Below, in pieces: positions 35,924-44,634 of a stretch of 64,000 nt of DNA (positions are counted from its first letter, which is position 1; each line of letters starts with the position of its first letter). The notes under the pieces were generated by a model. It was not told the DNA's origin. It saw only the letters and a list, made by a program, of their open reading frames with translations, and ran no database searches. Origin of the DNA: Mesobacillus subterraneus (GTDB lineage Bacteria > Bacillota > Bacilli > Bacillales > Cytobacillaceae); the NCBI RefSeq assembly GCF_003937825.1, contig NZ_RSFW01000014.1:1-64000 (forward strand), written 5' to 3'. A program made the translations under genes and the position numbers.

Positions 35924-36000
35924 AACTTTTAGAATAAACCGAAAACCAACCTATTGATTAATCCAACCCAATTGATGTCGAGAATTTTTCTAAAAAATAA

Positions 36001-36046
36001 TTTGTATACAAACTATATTTACACAAAATATATTAAGTGATAGAAT
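36001..36046 (+). promoter_or_regulatory. promoter and candidate MarR operator
   Basis: TTTGTATACAAA (36001-36012) is a perfect 12-bp palindrome. It lies 5 bp upstream of a promoter TTTACA, 17 bp, TAGAAT (36018-36046), which is 34 bp before the marR start. Confidence 0.55.
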
Positions 36047-36079
36047 ATTTTATAGAACATTTAGGAGGACATAATCGAT

Positions 36080-36520
36080 ATGTCTATGGATAAAGCCATC
36101 GGCTCGGCTTCTGTTCGGCTGAGCAAGAAGCTGACTCGAATCATTAACTTTTACTTAAAGCCTTACCACATCACGACGGAACAGTGGAGTGTCCTGCGCA
36201 CCTTGAATGAGTCTGATGAGATTTCACAAAAAGAACTATCGATCCGGTCAGATAAAGACCAGGCAACATTGACGAAAATTCTGGACCTTCTTGTAAAACA
36301 GCAAAATGTCGAAAGAATACCAAATCCCATCGATCGCCGTTCTTTTTTGGTAAAAATAACTCCGAAAGGCGCAAGAGTTGCGGAGGAAGTATCCCCATAC
36401 CTTGAAACGGTATTCGAGAAGATCACAATTGGAATAAATGAAGAGAGACTGGCATTGTACCAGGAAGTTTTACACTCATTGGAAGACAATATTGAAAGAC
36501 TTTTGGAGGAAAACAATTAG
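36080..36520 (+). CDS. MarR family transcriptional regulator
   Basis: The 146-residue winged-helix protein has the MarR core: TTEQWSVLRTLNE, QKELSIRSDKDQATLTKILD (recognition helix near residues 50-70) and the wing IPNPIDRRSFLVKITPKG with its conserved D-R-R. It probably binds as a dimer at the palindrome before its own gene and represses itself and the MFS gene 15 bp downstream; phenolic or drug ligands typically relieve such repression. The ribosome binding site is AGGAGGA. Confidence 0.9.
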   Translation: MSMDKAIGSASVRLSKKLTRIINFYLKPYHITTEQWSVLRTLNESDEISQKELSIRSDKDQATLTKILDLLVKQQNVERIPNPIDRRSFLVKITPKGARVAEEVSPYLETVFEKITIGINEERLALYQEVLHSLEDNIERLLEENN

Positions 36521-36535
36521 AAAGAAGGCATTAGA

Positions 36536-37744
36536 ATGCAAAAAACATCTAAGTTATGGACAGCACAGTTTACGGCCATTGTGATAATGGCTTTTTTATT
36601 TTTCCTATGCCTGCAGCTGCTGACTGCCGGCTTCCCTGCTTTCATTACAGACATTAAGAACAACCCGGCCCATGGCGGCTTGATGACAACGGTCTTCATG
36701 GTATCCGCCATTGCCACCCGCCCCTTCGTCGCTTCCTTGATGCAGAAGATGGACAATAAGAAGTTGAGCCTTATTTCCCTGGGGTTCATCGCCATTTCGG
36801 TTGGCTTGAGTTACGGACAGGATTCAGTGTCCCTGCTCCTCCTGCTGAGAGTTTTCCATGGGGTTGGTTTTGGCATCATTACGACGATTTTCTCCACTAT
36901 GGCCACGAAGATTATTCCTGTCCACCGCCTTGGCGAAGGAATCGGCTATTATGGCATGGCAACAAGTGTGGGAACCAGTCTGGGCCCGATGCTGGCACTG
37001 GCATTGCTGCAGTATGTTTCTTTTAATATATTGATTTCAATTTCGGTAGCATTGACTCTGCTTACCTTGTTCCTGAACCTTTTTGTAAAAAGCCCAAACA
37101 AGCCGGTACCTGCTAAAGCGGATGCGCAGAAAGTCAACTGCAGGGAGCATGCCTTTGATCGCCACGCGTTCACACCAGCGATTCTTACCGCCTTCTTCTC
37201 CATCACACTTGGCGGTGTTGTCAGCTTCCTGCGTGAATTAGGCAAAGAAGCAAACCTTGGGGCTGCCACATCCCTGTTCTTTCTTGTCATGACGGTGGTG
37301 ATGATTGTCATCAGACCCATTTCAGGGAGAATGTACGATAAATTCGGCCATAAATTGATTATCTACCCTGCCGTCATTTCCGGAATCATTGGACTGACAC
37401 TGTTAGCGGTCACCCAAAATACTTTGACCCTTCTGATCGCTGCCTTCTTTTACGGAATTGCCTATGGGACAGTAGCGCCGACACTGCAAGCACTCACGGT
37501 AAGCGCAGTATCAAAGGAAAAACAGGGAACCGCGAATGCGATGTACTTTTCTTCTATGGACCTGGGAATGGCTCTTGGATCAGCCGGACTTGGCCTGCTT
37601 GCATCCTATACAGGCTACCACTTCATTTATGGGTTCTCAGTCATATTCATGGTCGGACTGCTCGTCGCATACTCCATGATTTTTGTTGTAAAAAAGAAGC
37701 CAAGGGAACATTTTGCTGAGACTACTAAGGAAGTTGGGGTCTAA
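36536..37744 (+). CDS. MFS multidrug-type transporter
   Basis: This 402-residue protein has 12 predicted helices. Recognisable MFS text includes the helix 4-5 region RVFHGVGFGIITTIFSTMAT, the antiporter-like GEGIGYYGMATSVGTSLGP, and RPISGRMYDKFGHK between helices 8 and 9. It belongs to the family of drug/arabinose-type exporters. It is co-transcribed with marR and is probably its main target. The ribosome binding site (AAAGAAGG) is modest. Confidence 0.85.
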   Translation: MQKTSKLWTAQFTAIVIMAFLFFLCLQLLTAGFPAFITDIKNNPAHGGLMTTVFMVSAIATRPFVASLMQKMDNKKLSLISLGFIAISVGLSYGQDSVSLLLLLRVFHGVGFGIITTIFSTMATKIIPVHRLGEGIGYYGMATSVGTSLGPMLALALLQYVSFNILISISVALTLLTLFLNLFVKSPNKPVPAKADAQKVNCREHAFDRHAFTPAILTAFFSITLGGVVSFLRELGKEANLGAATSLFFLVMTVVMIVIRPISGRMYDKFGHKLIIYPAVISGIIGLTLLAVTQNTLTLLIAAFFYGIAYGTVAPTLQALTVSAVSKEKQGTANAMYFSSMDLGMALGSAGLGLLASYTGYHFIYGFSVIFMVGLLVAYSMIFVVKKKPREHFAETTKEVGV

Positions 37745-37767
37745 AAGTGAAGGGACCTCACCGGAAA

Positions 37768-37804
37768 AAGACACGATGAGAACTGTCTCACCGTGCCTTT
37801 TTTG
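37768..37804 (+). terminator. Rho-independent terminator
   Basis: CACGATGAGA, ACTG, TCTCACCGTG, then a T-rich run after the MFS gene. Confidence 0.85.
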
Positions 37805-37847
37805 TTTTTTCAGGATAAAAATATTGGATATTCCTTACTTTCGAAGT

Positions 37848-37964
37848 TTATTCCTTATTCTCCCGCTTGACATCATGCCTGCTGATGTAAATCCACATCG
37901 AGATATAAGTCAAAGAGAGCAAGACAAGGAACACGGGTGCTGACAAAACGTTTTGAATTAACAT
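37848..37964 (-). CDS. tiny membrane protein, 38 aa
   Basis: An ATG at 37964 is preceded by AGGGGTGG at 8 nt and opens a 38-residue frame: a short polar start, one hydrophobic helix (VFLVLLSLTYISMWIYI) and a basic/acidic tail SRHDVKRENKE. It begins 17 bp after the CBO0543-type gene and in the same direction, so both are probably on one mRNA. I do not recognise a family. The strong ribosome binding site and membrane-then-charge layout support a real small gene. Confidence 0.6.
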   Translation of the reverse strand: MLIQNVLSAPVFLVLLSLTYISMWIYISRHDVKRENKE

Positions 37965-37980
37965 GAATGTGCCACCCCTT

Positions 37981-38496
37981 TTAATTTAGGCTTTCCAGCG
38001 GAAACGAAAAAAATAAATAGAAAATGACTGCAATTGGGACGGAAAGGATCCATGCCATCACCGGCTTCCGATAATGAATCCACAAGACCACGAACAATAT
38101 CAAATTCAGCCAGATGTTATGCCAGCTGTTCCAGCCGTTATCGTATACAAACATTCCCCTGTGCGCGAATAATGCCTCTATGATCGTGTAAAAGGCTACC
38201 CATATGCCAACATAAATTACCTGATTCCTCCTTGTTGACGGAAAACGCTGCAGATAAATGATCAGCCCGACTGGACAAATGAAAAATGTGAACGCAATGT
38301 TGATGATGGAGTGGTTCAGCCATTCTGCCGTTATACCGCGGAATGCCCATAAGGTGTGATTATAATAAAGCGTATTATAGAGCAAGTTCACGACCATAAA
38401 AAACAGGATGGTGGGATACTGCTTTTTCCATTGTGACCAATCAACAAACTTATAAGCGAAAAAAATCCAGACCAACAAGACCAATAATAAATACAT
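37981..38496 (-). CDS. CBO0543-like membrane protein
   Basis: This 171-residue protein has five predicted helices, a Trp/Tyr-rich composition and the segment GMFVYDNGWNSWHNIWLN, which I associate with the CBO0543 group of Bacillus/Clostridium membrane proteins of unknown function. It is the first gene of a two-gene unit with the 38-residue protein at 37848. Confidence 0.72.
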   Translation of the reverse strand: MYLLLVLLVWIFFAYKFVDWSQWKKQYPTILFFMVVNLLYNTLYYNHTLWAFRGITAEWLNHSIINIAFTFFICPVGLIIYLQRFPSTRRNQVIYVGIWVAFYTIIEALFAHRGMFVYDNGWNSWHNIWLNLILFVVLWIHYRKPVMAWILSVPIAVIFYLFFSFPLESLN

Positions 38497-38565
38497 TTTC
38501 TTCTCTCCCCAAAGATCCTGATTTTATCAGTTATATCCTGCAGGGTGTTTTTTATACAAATATCA

Positions 38566-38592
38566 AAAGCGCAGACTCTGCATCTGCGCTTT
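38566..38592. terminator. hairpin with A/T flanks, possible bidirectional terminator
   Basis: AAAGCGCAGA and TCTGCGCTTT make a perfect stem between two divergent genes. It lies upstream of both, so it may instead be an untranslated leader structure. Confidence 0.45.
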
Positions 38593-38658
38593 AATATTTT
38601 ACATTTTTTGAAACATTTAGCTTTTTTATCCGTAAGAAGAAACAAGGAGGCGATACCC

Positions 38659-38982
38659 ATCGGAAAAATCATCAGTTTCATTCTTACCTTGCTCATCATC
38701 GGACTTATTAATTTTGGCCTTACTTCGGTCACAAGTTATAGCTTTATTGATGCTTCACCATTTGTCGGTGCTGCGAGTGTCTTCTTGATTTATTTTTTTA
38801 GTTCAGCCGGCGGTATCGCAAGCCGCCATGTGGATATGCAGGTACAGGCTGAAACAGGGATCAAAATGAACCAGACTGAGAAAAAATTCTTGCCTTCATA
38901 CGCGTTTTTGGCAGCCATCGTTTACTTGATTGGTTCAATTGTCGCCACGTTTTGGGTCTATCGGGACTACTTTTTCCAATAA
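38659..38982 (+). CDS. small three-helix membrane protein, possible ATC start
   Basis: An optimal AAGGAGG at 38644-38650 is followed after 8 nt by ATC, and the frame GKIISFILTLLIIGLINFGL begins there. No ATG, GTG or TTG lies at a usable distance; the next TTG is ten codons in, inside the first helix, and has no ribosome binding site. The resulting 107-residue protein has three hydrophobic helices (about 3-20, 33-48, 82-100) and an amphipathic stretch between. Family unknown; it resembles small Bacillus membrane proteins of the DUF5316 kind, with low certainty. Its 3' end overlaps the convergent pxpC by 16 bp. Confidence 0.6.
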   Translation: MGKIISFILTLLIIGLINFGLTSVTSYSFIDASPFVGAASVFLIYFFSSAGGIASRHVDMQVQAETGIKMNQTEKKFLPSYAFLAAIVYLIGSIVATFWVYRDYFFQ

Positions 38983-39923
38983 GAGCCTGCAGCAAAAGCC
39001 AGGAGTCTCATCTTTTTCTTCTGTTCCAAATAACTCGCCTGGGCTTCCTGAATCGAAGTCTCTTTGAAGGTTATCACCGTACCGGGCATCGCCTGGGCAA
39101 GCAATGGAATATCGACGGATATCACGGTCGCGATCCTCGCATAGCCCCCGGTCGTCTGGCGCTCGGCCATTAGAATGATGGGCTGGCCGTTTGCCGGCAC
39201 CTGGATTCCTCCTAAGGGGATCGCATCGGAAATGATATCTGCTCCGTCATTGTGCTCCAGGCTTGGCCCCTGCAGTCTGAGTCCCATCCTATTGGATTGC
39301 GGAGAGATTTTGTACTCACTGGAGAGGAAGCAATCAACCGTCCTTTTAGGGAATCGATCGAAGTGCGGTCCAAGACTCACTCGCACTTCAAGCTTTTTTC
39401 GATACTCTGGAACAAAGTCTTTATGTAAAAAGCGGCTCTTCCTGACAAATGGATTTCCATATAAAACGTCCCCTGCCTCGAGCGCGCGGCCCTTGTATCC
39501 GCCAAGCTGTCCATTGATAAAGGTCGACTTGCTGCCCAAAACCGGATGGATGTCGATTCCGCCGGAAAAACTTATATAGGCTCTTGCACCGTTCCGGCCA
39601 CTGCCGAAGGACAGAATATCCCCTTTTTTAAAAACAAAGCTTTTCCACATTCCTACTTCGTTCCCATTCAACACAGGCTGCAAATCCCCTCCGCATATAG
39701 CGATGGAAACATCATGCAATGCTTCCAGTTCAGGTCCTAGCATCGCGATTTCAAGCCCGGCTTCTCCTGGCAAATTGCCGACAAGAATATTGGCCATCTG
39801 CAAAGAGTAGGTGTCCATCGCACCGGATGGACTGATGCCGAATTGCTGATATCCAGTTCTTCCTAGATCCTGGACCGTCGTCTGCATGCCAGGCTTTCGG
39901 ACTTTTAAAATAGGTTCGGTCAT
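38967..39923 (-). CDS. pxpC: 5-oxoprolinase subunit C
   Basis: The 318 residues match the biotin-dependent carboxyltransferase (KipA/PxpC) family: [19 protein letters not shown] at the start, [17 protein letters not shown], and [20 protein letters not shown] near residue 265. Together with PxpA and PxpB it hydrolyses 5-oxoproline to glutamate with ATP. The ATG at 39923 overlaps the pxpA stop (ATGA); the frame also opens 12 nt earlier. The gene order pcp-pxpB-pxpA-pxpC makes the function clear. Confidence 0.9.
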   Translation of the reverse strand: MTEPILKVRKPGMQTTVQDLGRTGYQQFGISPSGAMDTYSLQMANILVGNLPGEAGLEIAMLGPELEALHDVSIAICGGDLQPVLNGNEVGMWKSFVFKKGDILSFGSGRNGARAYISFSGGIDIHPVLGSKSTFINGQLGGYKGRALEAGDVLYGNPFVRKSRFLHKDFVPEYRKKLEVRVSLGPHFDRFPKRTVDCFLSSEYKISPQSNRMGLRLQGPSLEHNDGADIISDAIPLGGIQVPANGQPIILMAERQTTGGYARIATVISVDIPLLAQAMPGTVITFKETSIQEAQASYLEQKKKMRLLAFAAGSYWKK

Positions 39924-40687
39924 TTGCATCCCCAACCAGGCCGGATTTCGATTCCTTCCGCAGTGAAAGCTTCTTTTAATTTCCTGGCAAATTCGAGGGC
40001 GTTTGGTCCGTCACCATGAACACAGATGGTATCCGCTTTGATCGCAATATCCGTTCCATCCGCTGCCTCAACTCTTCCTTCCCGCACCATTCGCAACACC
40101 CTTGCTATGGCGAAATTCGTATCATGGATCATCGCATTCTCCTCTGAACGCGGGGTCAGCGTGCCATCAGCCTGATAATTGCGGTCAGCAAACACTTCAT
40201 TTGCGACCTGCAGTCCTCTTTCCTCTCCTGCTTTTACGAGCCAGCTGCCAGCAAGGCCGAACAAGATAAGCTTACTGTCGACATCTGCCACTGCTTTTGC
40301 CACCGCATCAGCCATCGTTTTATCCTTTGCCGCCATATTATACAAAGCGCCATGCGGTTTTACATGAATGACTTTTGTTCTGCAAGCCTTGGCGACAGCA
40401 GCAAGCGCGCCAATTTGATAAAGAGTCAGATTGTAAACCTCCGAGACACTCAGTCTCATTTCCCTTCTGCCGAATCCATGCAAGTCAGGAAAGCCAGGAT
40501 GCGCGCCAATGTTCACACCATGTGCTTTTGCCATTTTTACCGTCTCCATCATGACATTATGGTCGCCCGCATGATAGCCGCAGGCAATATTCGCTGAGGT
40601 GATATGCTTCAGTACCTCCTGGTCATTGCCGATTTTATAAAAACCATAGCTCTCGCCTAAATCACAATTCAGATCCACAGATAGCAT
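39920..40687 (-). CDS. pxpA: 5-oxoprolinase subunit A (LamB/YcsF family)
   Basis: This 255-residue protein has the YcsF opening [12 protein letters not shown], then [30 protein letters not shown] and VKPHGALYN, with the Asp, His and Glu set that forms the active site. It starts 2 bp after the pxpB stop and ends in an ATGA overlap with pxpC, a tight translational chain. Confidence 0.93.
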   Translation of the reverse strand: MLSVDLNCDLGESYGFYKIGNDQEVLKHITSANIACGYHAGDHNVMMETVKMAKAHGVNIGAHPGFPDLHGFGRREMRLSVSEVYNLTLYQIGALAAVAKACRTKVIHVKPHGALYNMAAKDKTMADAVAKAVADVDSKLILFGLAGSWLVKAGEERGLQVANEVFADRNYQADGTLTPRSEENAMIHDTNFAIARVLRMVREGRVEAADGTDIAIKADTICVHGDGPNALEFARKLKEAFTAEGIEIRPGWGCK

Positions 40688-40689
40688 TT

Positions 40690-41409
40690 CTAGCCCTCCT
40701 TCTCGTATTTCTTCACCTGATAGGCATCGCCCATTTGTTTGATCGCTAAAAATTGCTCCTCGTCAATTGGGATAAACTTAATGTAGTGACCGGAACGGAC
40801 GAGAAAAGGTTCTGCTTTCTCAGGCGCAAACAAGGTTACCGGCGTTGTTCCGATAATTCTCCACCCGGAAGGAACATCAGATGGATAAATCCCTGTCTGA
40901 TTCCCGCCAATCCCGACTGAGCCAGGAACCACACTCTCTCGCGGCTTCTCCAGCCTCGGTACTGCCAATTTTTCCGGCAAGCCTCCCAGGTAGGGAAAAC
41001 CGGGCATGAATCCCATCATATATATAAGATATTCCCTGTTTGCATGGAGGTTGATCACTTCCTGCTCCGGCATGCCATGATGGTCAGCGACAAAGCCCAA
41101 ATCCTGCCCCCACTTTCCTCCGTAGCAAACAGGGATTTCGTTGACGATCGAAGTTGAATCCAGAGAATGTTCGTTGCGAAGATGTACTTTGTTGAGTTCA
41201 GCAACAAGAGATTCATAGGGAAGGATATCAGGCTCATAATATACAGTCAGTGATGTATAAGCAGGAACCCATTCGACGATGCCTTTGATGTTCGCATAGT
41301 CCAGCTTCTTCATGAACTGGCGGATCTGCACATTCGTTCTATCAGCAATCACATCCCCAAATGAAATCACAATTGCCAAATCCCCCAGCGGCAAAATATC
41401 AAGTTTCAT
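40690..41409 (-). CDS. pxpB: 5-oxoprolinase subunit B (KipI family)
   Basis: The 239 residues show the PxpB/KipI pattern: [45 protein letters not shown], then [20 protein letters not shown] and [20 protein letters not shown]. In Bacillus subtilis KipI also inhibits the sporulation kinase KinA, so a regulatory side role is possible here. There are 106 bp to pcp with no clear terminator, consistent with one operon. Confidence 0.92.
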   Translation of the reverse strand: MKLDILPLGDLAIVISFGDVIADRTNVQIRQFMKKLDYANIKGIVEWVPAYTSLTVYYEPDILPYESLVAELNKVHLRNEHSLDSTSIVNEIPVCYGGKWGQDLGFVADHHGMPEQEVINLHANREYLIYMMGFMPGFPYLGGLPEKLAVPRLEKPRESVVPGSVGIGGNQTGIYPSDVPSGWRIIGTTPVTLFAPEKAEPFLVRSGHYIKFIPIDEEQFLAIKQMGDAYQVKKYEKEG

Positions 41410-41514
41410 TTCATGCTCCTTTTGGGATCCTTGTATTTCCTATTGATGATTCTTTAAGACCGATTTAGTTTATCACTTCTTTTCAATCTTATAGAATACA
41501 AGCAAAAGCCAACT

Positions 41515-42147
41515 TTAATTCACTACTTCTGTCCTGACACAGGTCTCGACGATTACCTTCAATGCTTTTGTCATCATTTCCAGCGGCAGGGATGGCAAGG
41601 AAGGGTTGCGCGCGGCCATTTCTGCCGAAGCAGGGAAATGGATGAAGCCGGCCTTGATTGGCAGGTCATTTTTGCTGATATGATTTAAAACGGCATAAAG
41701 CGTGTTATTGCAGATGAATGTTCCTGCGCTGTTGGAAATGGCCGCAGGGATATTCTCCTCTTTCAGGTTCCTTTCGATCTGCCGGTTCGGAAGAGTCGAA
41801 AACAAGCCATCCGGGCCTTGCTCGTCAATGACTTCATCGACAGGGATATTGCCTTTATTATCAGGATAAGGATCCCCGGAACCGGTGTCTTTCACATTGA
41901 TGCCGATTCTCTCTGGCGTGATCGACGTCCTGCCAGCCGCCAGTCCGCACGAGATCACCACGTCCGGCTTGACTTCTTCCATTCTCGCAATCAACTCCCC
42001 TGCACACTCATCATAATTTACAGGCAGCAAAATTGTTGATATTTCTACATCCTCAATCTCAAATCTTTCTGCCTCTTTCAGCAGCTCCTCAGTCGGATTG
42101 ATGCTCATCTTCCCAAACGGCACGAAGCCGGAGATCAGAACCTTCAT
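41515..42147 (-). CDS. pcp: pyroglutamyl-peptidase I
   Basis: This 210-residue cysteine peptidase (C15) removes N-terminal pyroglutamate. Visible are LISGFVPFGKMSINPTEE at the start, PERIGINV with the Glu region, the active Cys in SNSAGTFICNNTLY (about residue 143) and the His in KAGFIHFPAS (about 167). It feeds 5-oxoproline to the PxpBAC enzymes encoded downstream. Confidence 0.95.
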   Translation of the reverse strand: MKVLISGFVPFGKMSINPTEELLKEAERFEIEDVEISTILLPVNYDECAGELIARMEEVKPDVVISCGLAAGRTSITPERIGINVKDTGSGDPYPDNKGNIPVDEVIDEQGPDGLFSTLPNRQIERNLKEENIPAAISNSAGTFICNNTLYAVLNHISKNDLPIKAGFIHFPASAEMAARNPSLPSLPLEMMTKALKVIVETCVRTEVVN

Positions 42148-42275
42148 TTTAAAAACCTCATTTCTACAAAATAGATGTATTAAAAATTTTACTATAGTTA
42201 ACTATGGATATATACCTTTTAAACTTTTAATATTGACTATAGTTCTAATATTCTAATAAATGGTCAGGTGATGGG

Positions 42276-42722
42276 ATGGAATTGGAATACGGGAAAGCAA
42301 CCGGTCGGGAAGTGGAAGAAATTTTCAGCCTTGCTGGACGGAACAGGGCGGAAGCCACAGGAATTCAGGCCGATAATAACAAGGAAGAGATGATTGCGGC
42401 TTACAAGAACTCTCTGAGCCAAGGAGCTTATTTTCTGGTAGCCAGGACCGAAGATACTCTGACCGGTTGGGTTTTGGTGGACCGGAGCCTCGATTGGTTC
42501 ACCCAAAAAGAAATTGGCTGGATCAGCGATGTTTACGTTAAGCAGGAGTTCAGGAAGAAAGGGGTCGCCGAATCTTTGCTTGAGCAGAGCTTGATCGAGT
42601 TTAAGTACCTGGGATATGACGATGTCCGCCTTAATGTCTTTACTTTTAACGAAAAAGCCATTCGTTTATACGAGAAACTCGGGTTCCGGGATTTGAACAA
42701 GTTTATGAAGATTGAAATATAG
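42276..42722 (+). CDS. GNAT family N-acetyltransferase
   Basis: This 148-residue GNAT protein carries ISDVYVKQEFRKKGVAESLL as the acetyl-CoA loop (about residues 88-107) and LNVFTFNEKAIRLYEKLGFRD near the C-terminus (split: strand, then NEKAIRLYEKLGF). The substrate is unknown. The ATG follows TCAGGTGATGGG. It is convergent with another GNAT gene, with a shared terminator between. Confidence 0.85.
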   Translation: MELEYGKATGREVEEIFSLAGRNRAEATGIQADNNKEEMIAAYKNSLSQGAYFLVARTEDTLTGWVLVDRSLDWFTQKEIGWISDVYVKQEFRKKGVAESLLEQSLIEFKYLGYDDVRLNVFTFNEKAIRLYEKLGFRDLNKFMKIEI

Positions 42723-42725
42723 AAA

Positions 42726-42755
42726 GAAACCCTGTCATAAGAGGCAGGGTTTCTT
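42726..42755. terminator. bidirectional terminator
   Basis: GAAACCCTG and CAGGGTTTC form a stem with an A-rich left and T-rich right flank. Confidence 0.85.
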
Positions 42756-42761
42756 TCATCA

Positions 42762-43280
42762 TCAGAATAACTTTTCGAAGCAAACATATAATTCATGGCC
42801 TTCTGGCTTGCCTTTCATGATGACTTCGCCGGTAATATCATAGTCTCTTTTTTTATAAAAACGGACCGCACTCTCATTTCCTGAGTATGTATCAAGACAG
42901 AGCGCACTGTACCCATTTTCCTTCGCAAAATCCTCAGCGAACTGGAGCATCCTGCTTCCATACCCTCCCCCCTGGGCAGAAGGATCAACACAAAACGAAT
43001 GGAGAATCAGCGGCTTGCCGTCCGTTTCCGTCCATTGGGCTGCCTCCCATTCAGGGGTCTGCCATTCATCCAGTACCATAACCCCGATTGTTGCCTCACC
43101 CTTTTTCAGGACAAACAATTCCTCACCCTGCATTGCGTTTTCAAAGTATTCATGGTTGGGATATTTTTCATCCCATTGCAAAATGCCCCTCGATTCGAGG
43201 TACTCTTTGCAATCTGCAAACATCTCACCAATGACAGGCAAATCCTCTTCTGTCGCCCGTACAATCTTTTCTTCAGCCAT
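42762..43280 (-). CDS. GNAT family N-acetyltransferase
   Basis: The 172 residues contain FCVDPSAQGGGYGSRMLQF (about residues 105-123, acetyl-CoA loop) and LCLDTYSGNESAVRFYKKRD near 137-156. The length and internal MVLDEWQTPEWEAAQW insert set it apart from the neighbouring GNAT protein. The substrate is unknown. Confidence 0.85.
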   Translation of the reverse strand: MAEEKIVRATEEDLPVIGEMFADCKEYLESRGILQWDEKYPNHEYFENAMQGEELFVLKKGEATIGVMVLDEWQTPEWEAAQWTETDGKPLILHSFCVDPSAQGGGYGSRMLQFAEDFAKENGYSALCLDTYSGNESAVRFYKKRDYDITGEVIMKGKPEGHELYVCFEKLF

Positions 43281-43302
43281 TTTCCATGCTCCTTTATTCC
43301 CG

Positions 43303-43431
43303 TTATTCGCTGTCTGGTGTTACATTAAAAAAGTTGGCACTTTTGTTCTTTTTCTTATCTTCATTTTTGTGCTTATCCATTTTCCCATCCGATTCATAGC
43401 TCAATTTGAAATCCTTCTTATCCTTTTTCAT
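43303..43431 (-). CDS. small lysine-rich protein, 42 aa
   Basis: The ATG at 43431 follows AAAGGAG by 9 nt and opens 42 residues, nearly all polar: about a third are Lys, with Asp, Ser and Asn. No membrane segment is present. A longer frame from 43533 starts inside the terminator of the SleB-like gene and is not believable. Family not recognised; a small basic spore or nucleic-acid-associated protein would fit the composition, but this is inference. Confidence 0.5.
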   Translation of the reverse strand: MKKDKKDFKLSYESDGKMDKHKNEDKKKNKSANFFNVTPDSE

Positions 43432-43493
43432 GCTTTCCAGCTCCTTTATCCTGGTGATTGTGGATAGTTTGTCCTTTTTCCCCTGTAAAATGT

Positions 43494-43526
43494 AAAAAAG
43501 CACCGATTCAGGCTTTGAATCGGTGC
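43494..43526 (-). terminator. Rho-independent terminator
   Basis: On the minus strand GCACCGATTCAAAG and CTGAATCGGTGC are followed by T6, right after the SleB-like gene. Confidence 0.88.
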
Positions 43527-43533
43527 CGTGCAA

Positions 43534-44154
43534 CTAGTAAGCAAAATAATGATTGCCGATTTGCTTCGTTACTGTTCTGGTAAAGATCCATTGGCTGGTA
43601 GCAAGTCTCGGGTTGTAATAATAGAGCGAGCTATTAGAAGGGTCCCAGCCGAGCAATGCATCCTTCACGGCATGGTAGGCGATATCATTGGGCTGTAAAT
43701 AGTATTGGCCGTCGTTGATCGCTGTGAAAGCATTTCTTTGAAAAACGACATCCCGAACGGTATCCGGAAAGTCATTAGAGTCGACACGATTCAAAACCAC
43801 CGCTGCAACGGCAACTTGTCCCTGGTAGCTCTCTCCGCGTGCTTCACCGTAAACGACATGAGCCATCATTTCCATCTCGTTGAGCAGCTGCGCTGTCTTC
43901 GGGCCGACTCCTCCAGTGGTCTCGATGCCAAAATCTCTCTGGAATTGTTTAACCGCATTGACGGTAATCGGTCCATAGTATCCGGTTGTTTCGGTTTTGA
44001 AATAGCCCAGCTTCTTTAAAATGGATTGAACATACGTTACATCAGAACCAACTGTTCCAGATGTTAACGTTGCAGCCTGTGCTTCGGGCTGTCCAAAACC
44101 AAGGATCGCAAAAATCGTAATGGCTGCCGCCAGGCTCTTTATGTACTTTTTCAA
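43534..44154 (-). CDS. secreted SleB-like cell-wall hydrolase with peptidoglycan-binding domain
   Basis: A TTG at 44154, 8 nt after AAGGAGTG, gives 206 residues starting KKYIKSLAAAITIFAILGF, a Sec signal ending near QAA. Then comes a peptidoglycan-binding domain (VTYVQSILKKLGYFK, YGPITVNAVKQFQ, about residues 40-95) and a hydrolase_2 domain with HVVYGEARGESYQGQVAVAA (catalytic Glu) and SLYYYNPRLATSQWI. It resembles spore cortex-lytic SleB/CwlJ. No ypeB follows, so it may instead act on vegetative walls or in mother-cell lysis. Confidence 0.85.
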   Translation of the reverse strand: MKKYIKSLAAAITIFAILGFGQPEAQAATLTSGTVGSDVTYVQSILKKLGYFKTETTGYYGPITVNAVKQFQRDFGIETTGGVGPKTAQLLNEMEMMAHVVYGEARGESYQGQVAVAAVVLNRVDSNDFPDTVRDVVFQRNAFTAINDGQYYLQPNDIAYHAVKDALLGWDPSNSSLYYYNPRLATSQWIFTRTVTKQIGNHYFAY

Positions 44155-44447
44155 ATTTCCCACTCCTTTTTTATGTATCGATATGTACGGCAATTCGAGA
44201 AAAGATTCACCTCCTGTTCCGTTCTCACCCTTATTTCCTTTCCCTGTTATTCACATAGAAAACTCGGCCAAAAGAATGGAAAATGTTATCCCGGATGGTA
44301 TAAATTTCATAGAAGCGTATCTTTTCCGTTATCTTCAACGTTTTTATATTGTAATTCCATAAATATTTAGCTTTACGAAGAATTGGATTTAAAGGATAAT
44401 TGTATACTGTAAGGTTTATTATTTATTAGGCTCTATTAAACTTAGCT

Positions 44448-44533
44448 GTTGATATTTTCGTTCCAGGCGCTTCGCTTTCCGCGGGGCTGGCGCTGAGCCC
44501 AAAGGAGTCTACGCGCCTTCCACTACAATCAAC
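44448..44533. repeat. 86-bp shortened copy of the MITE-like repeat
   Basis: In the opposite orientation to 16532-16663, it keeps both ends (GTTGAT, CGTTCCAGGCGCTTCGC, TTTCCGCGG and AGGAGTCTACGCGCC, TTCCACTACAATCAAC) but has lost most of the middle. It sits in the 44155-44634 gap just before an MFS gene; the rest of that gap shows an A/T-rich region and no other clear signal. Confidence 0.8.
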
Positions 44534-44634
44534 AGGTGCTAAAAGCACATTCTGCTTTAACAGAGCCATTTATTATATTCATTAGACAACCTGCGTTTAA
44601 TACAAAATCATCAGAAATCGTGAGGCGTTCAGAT

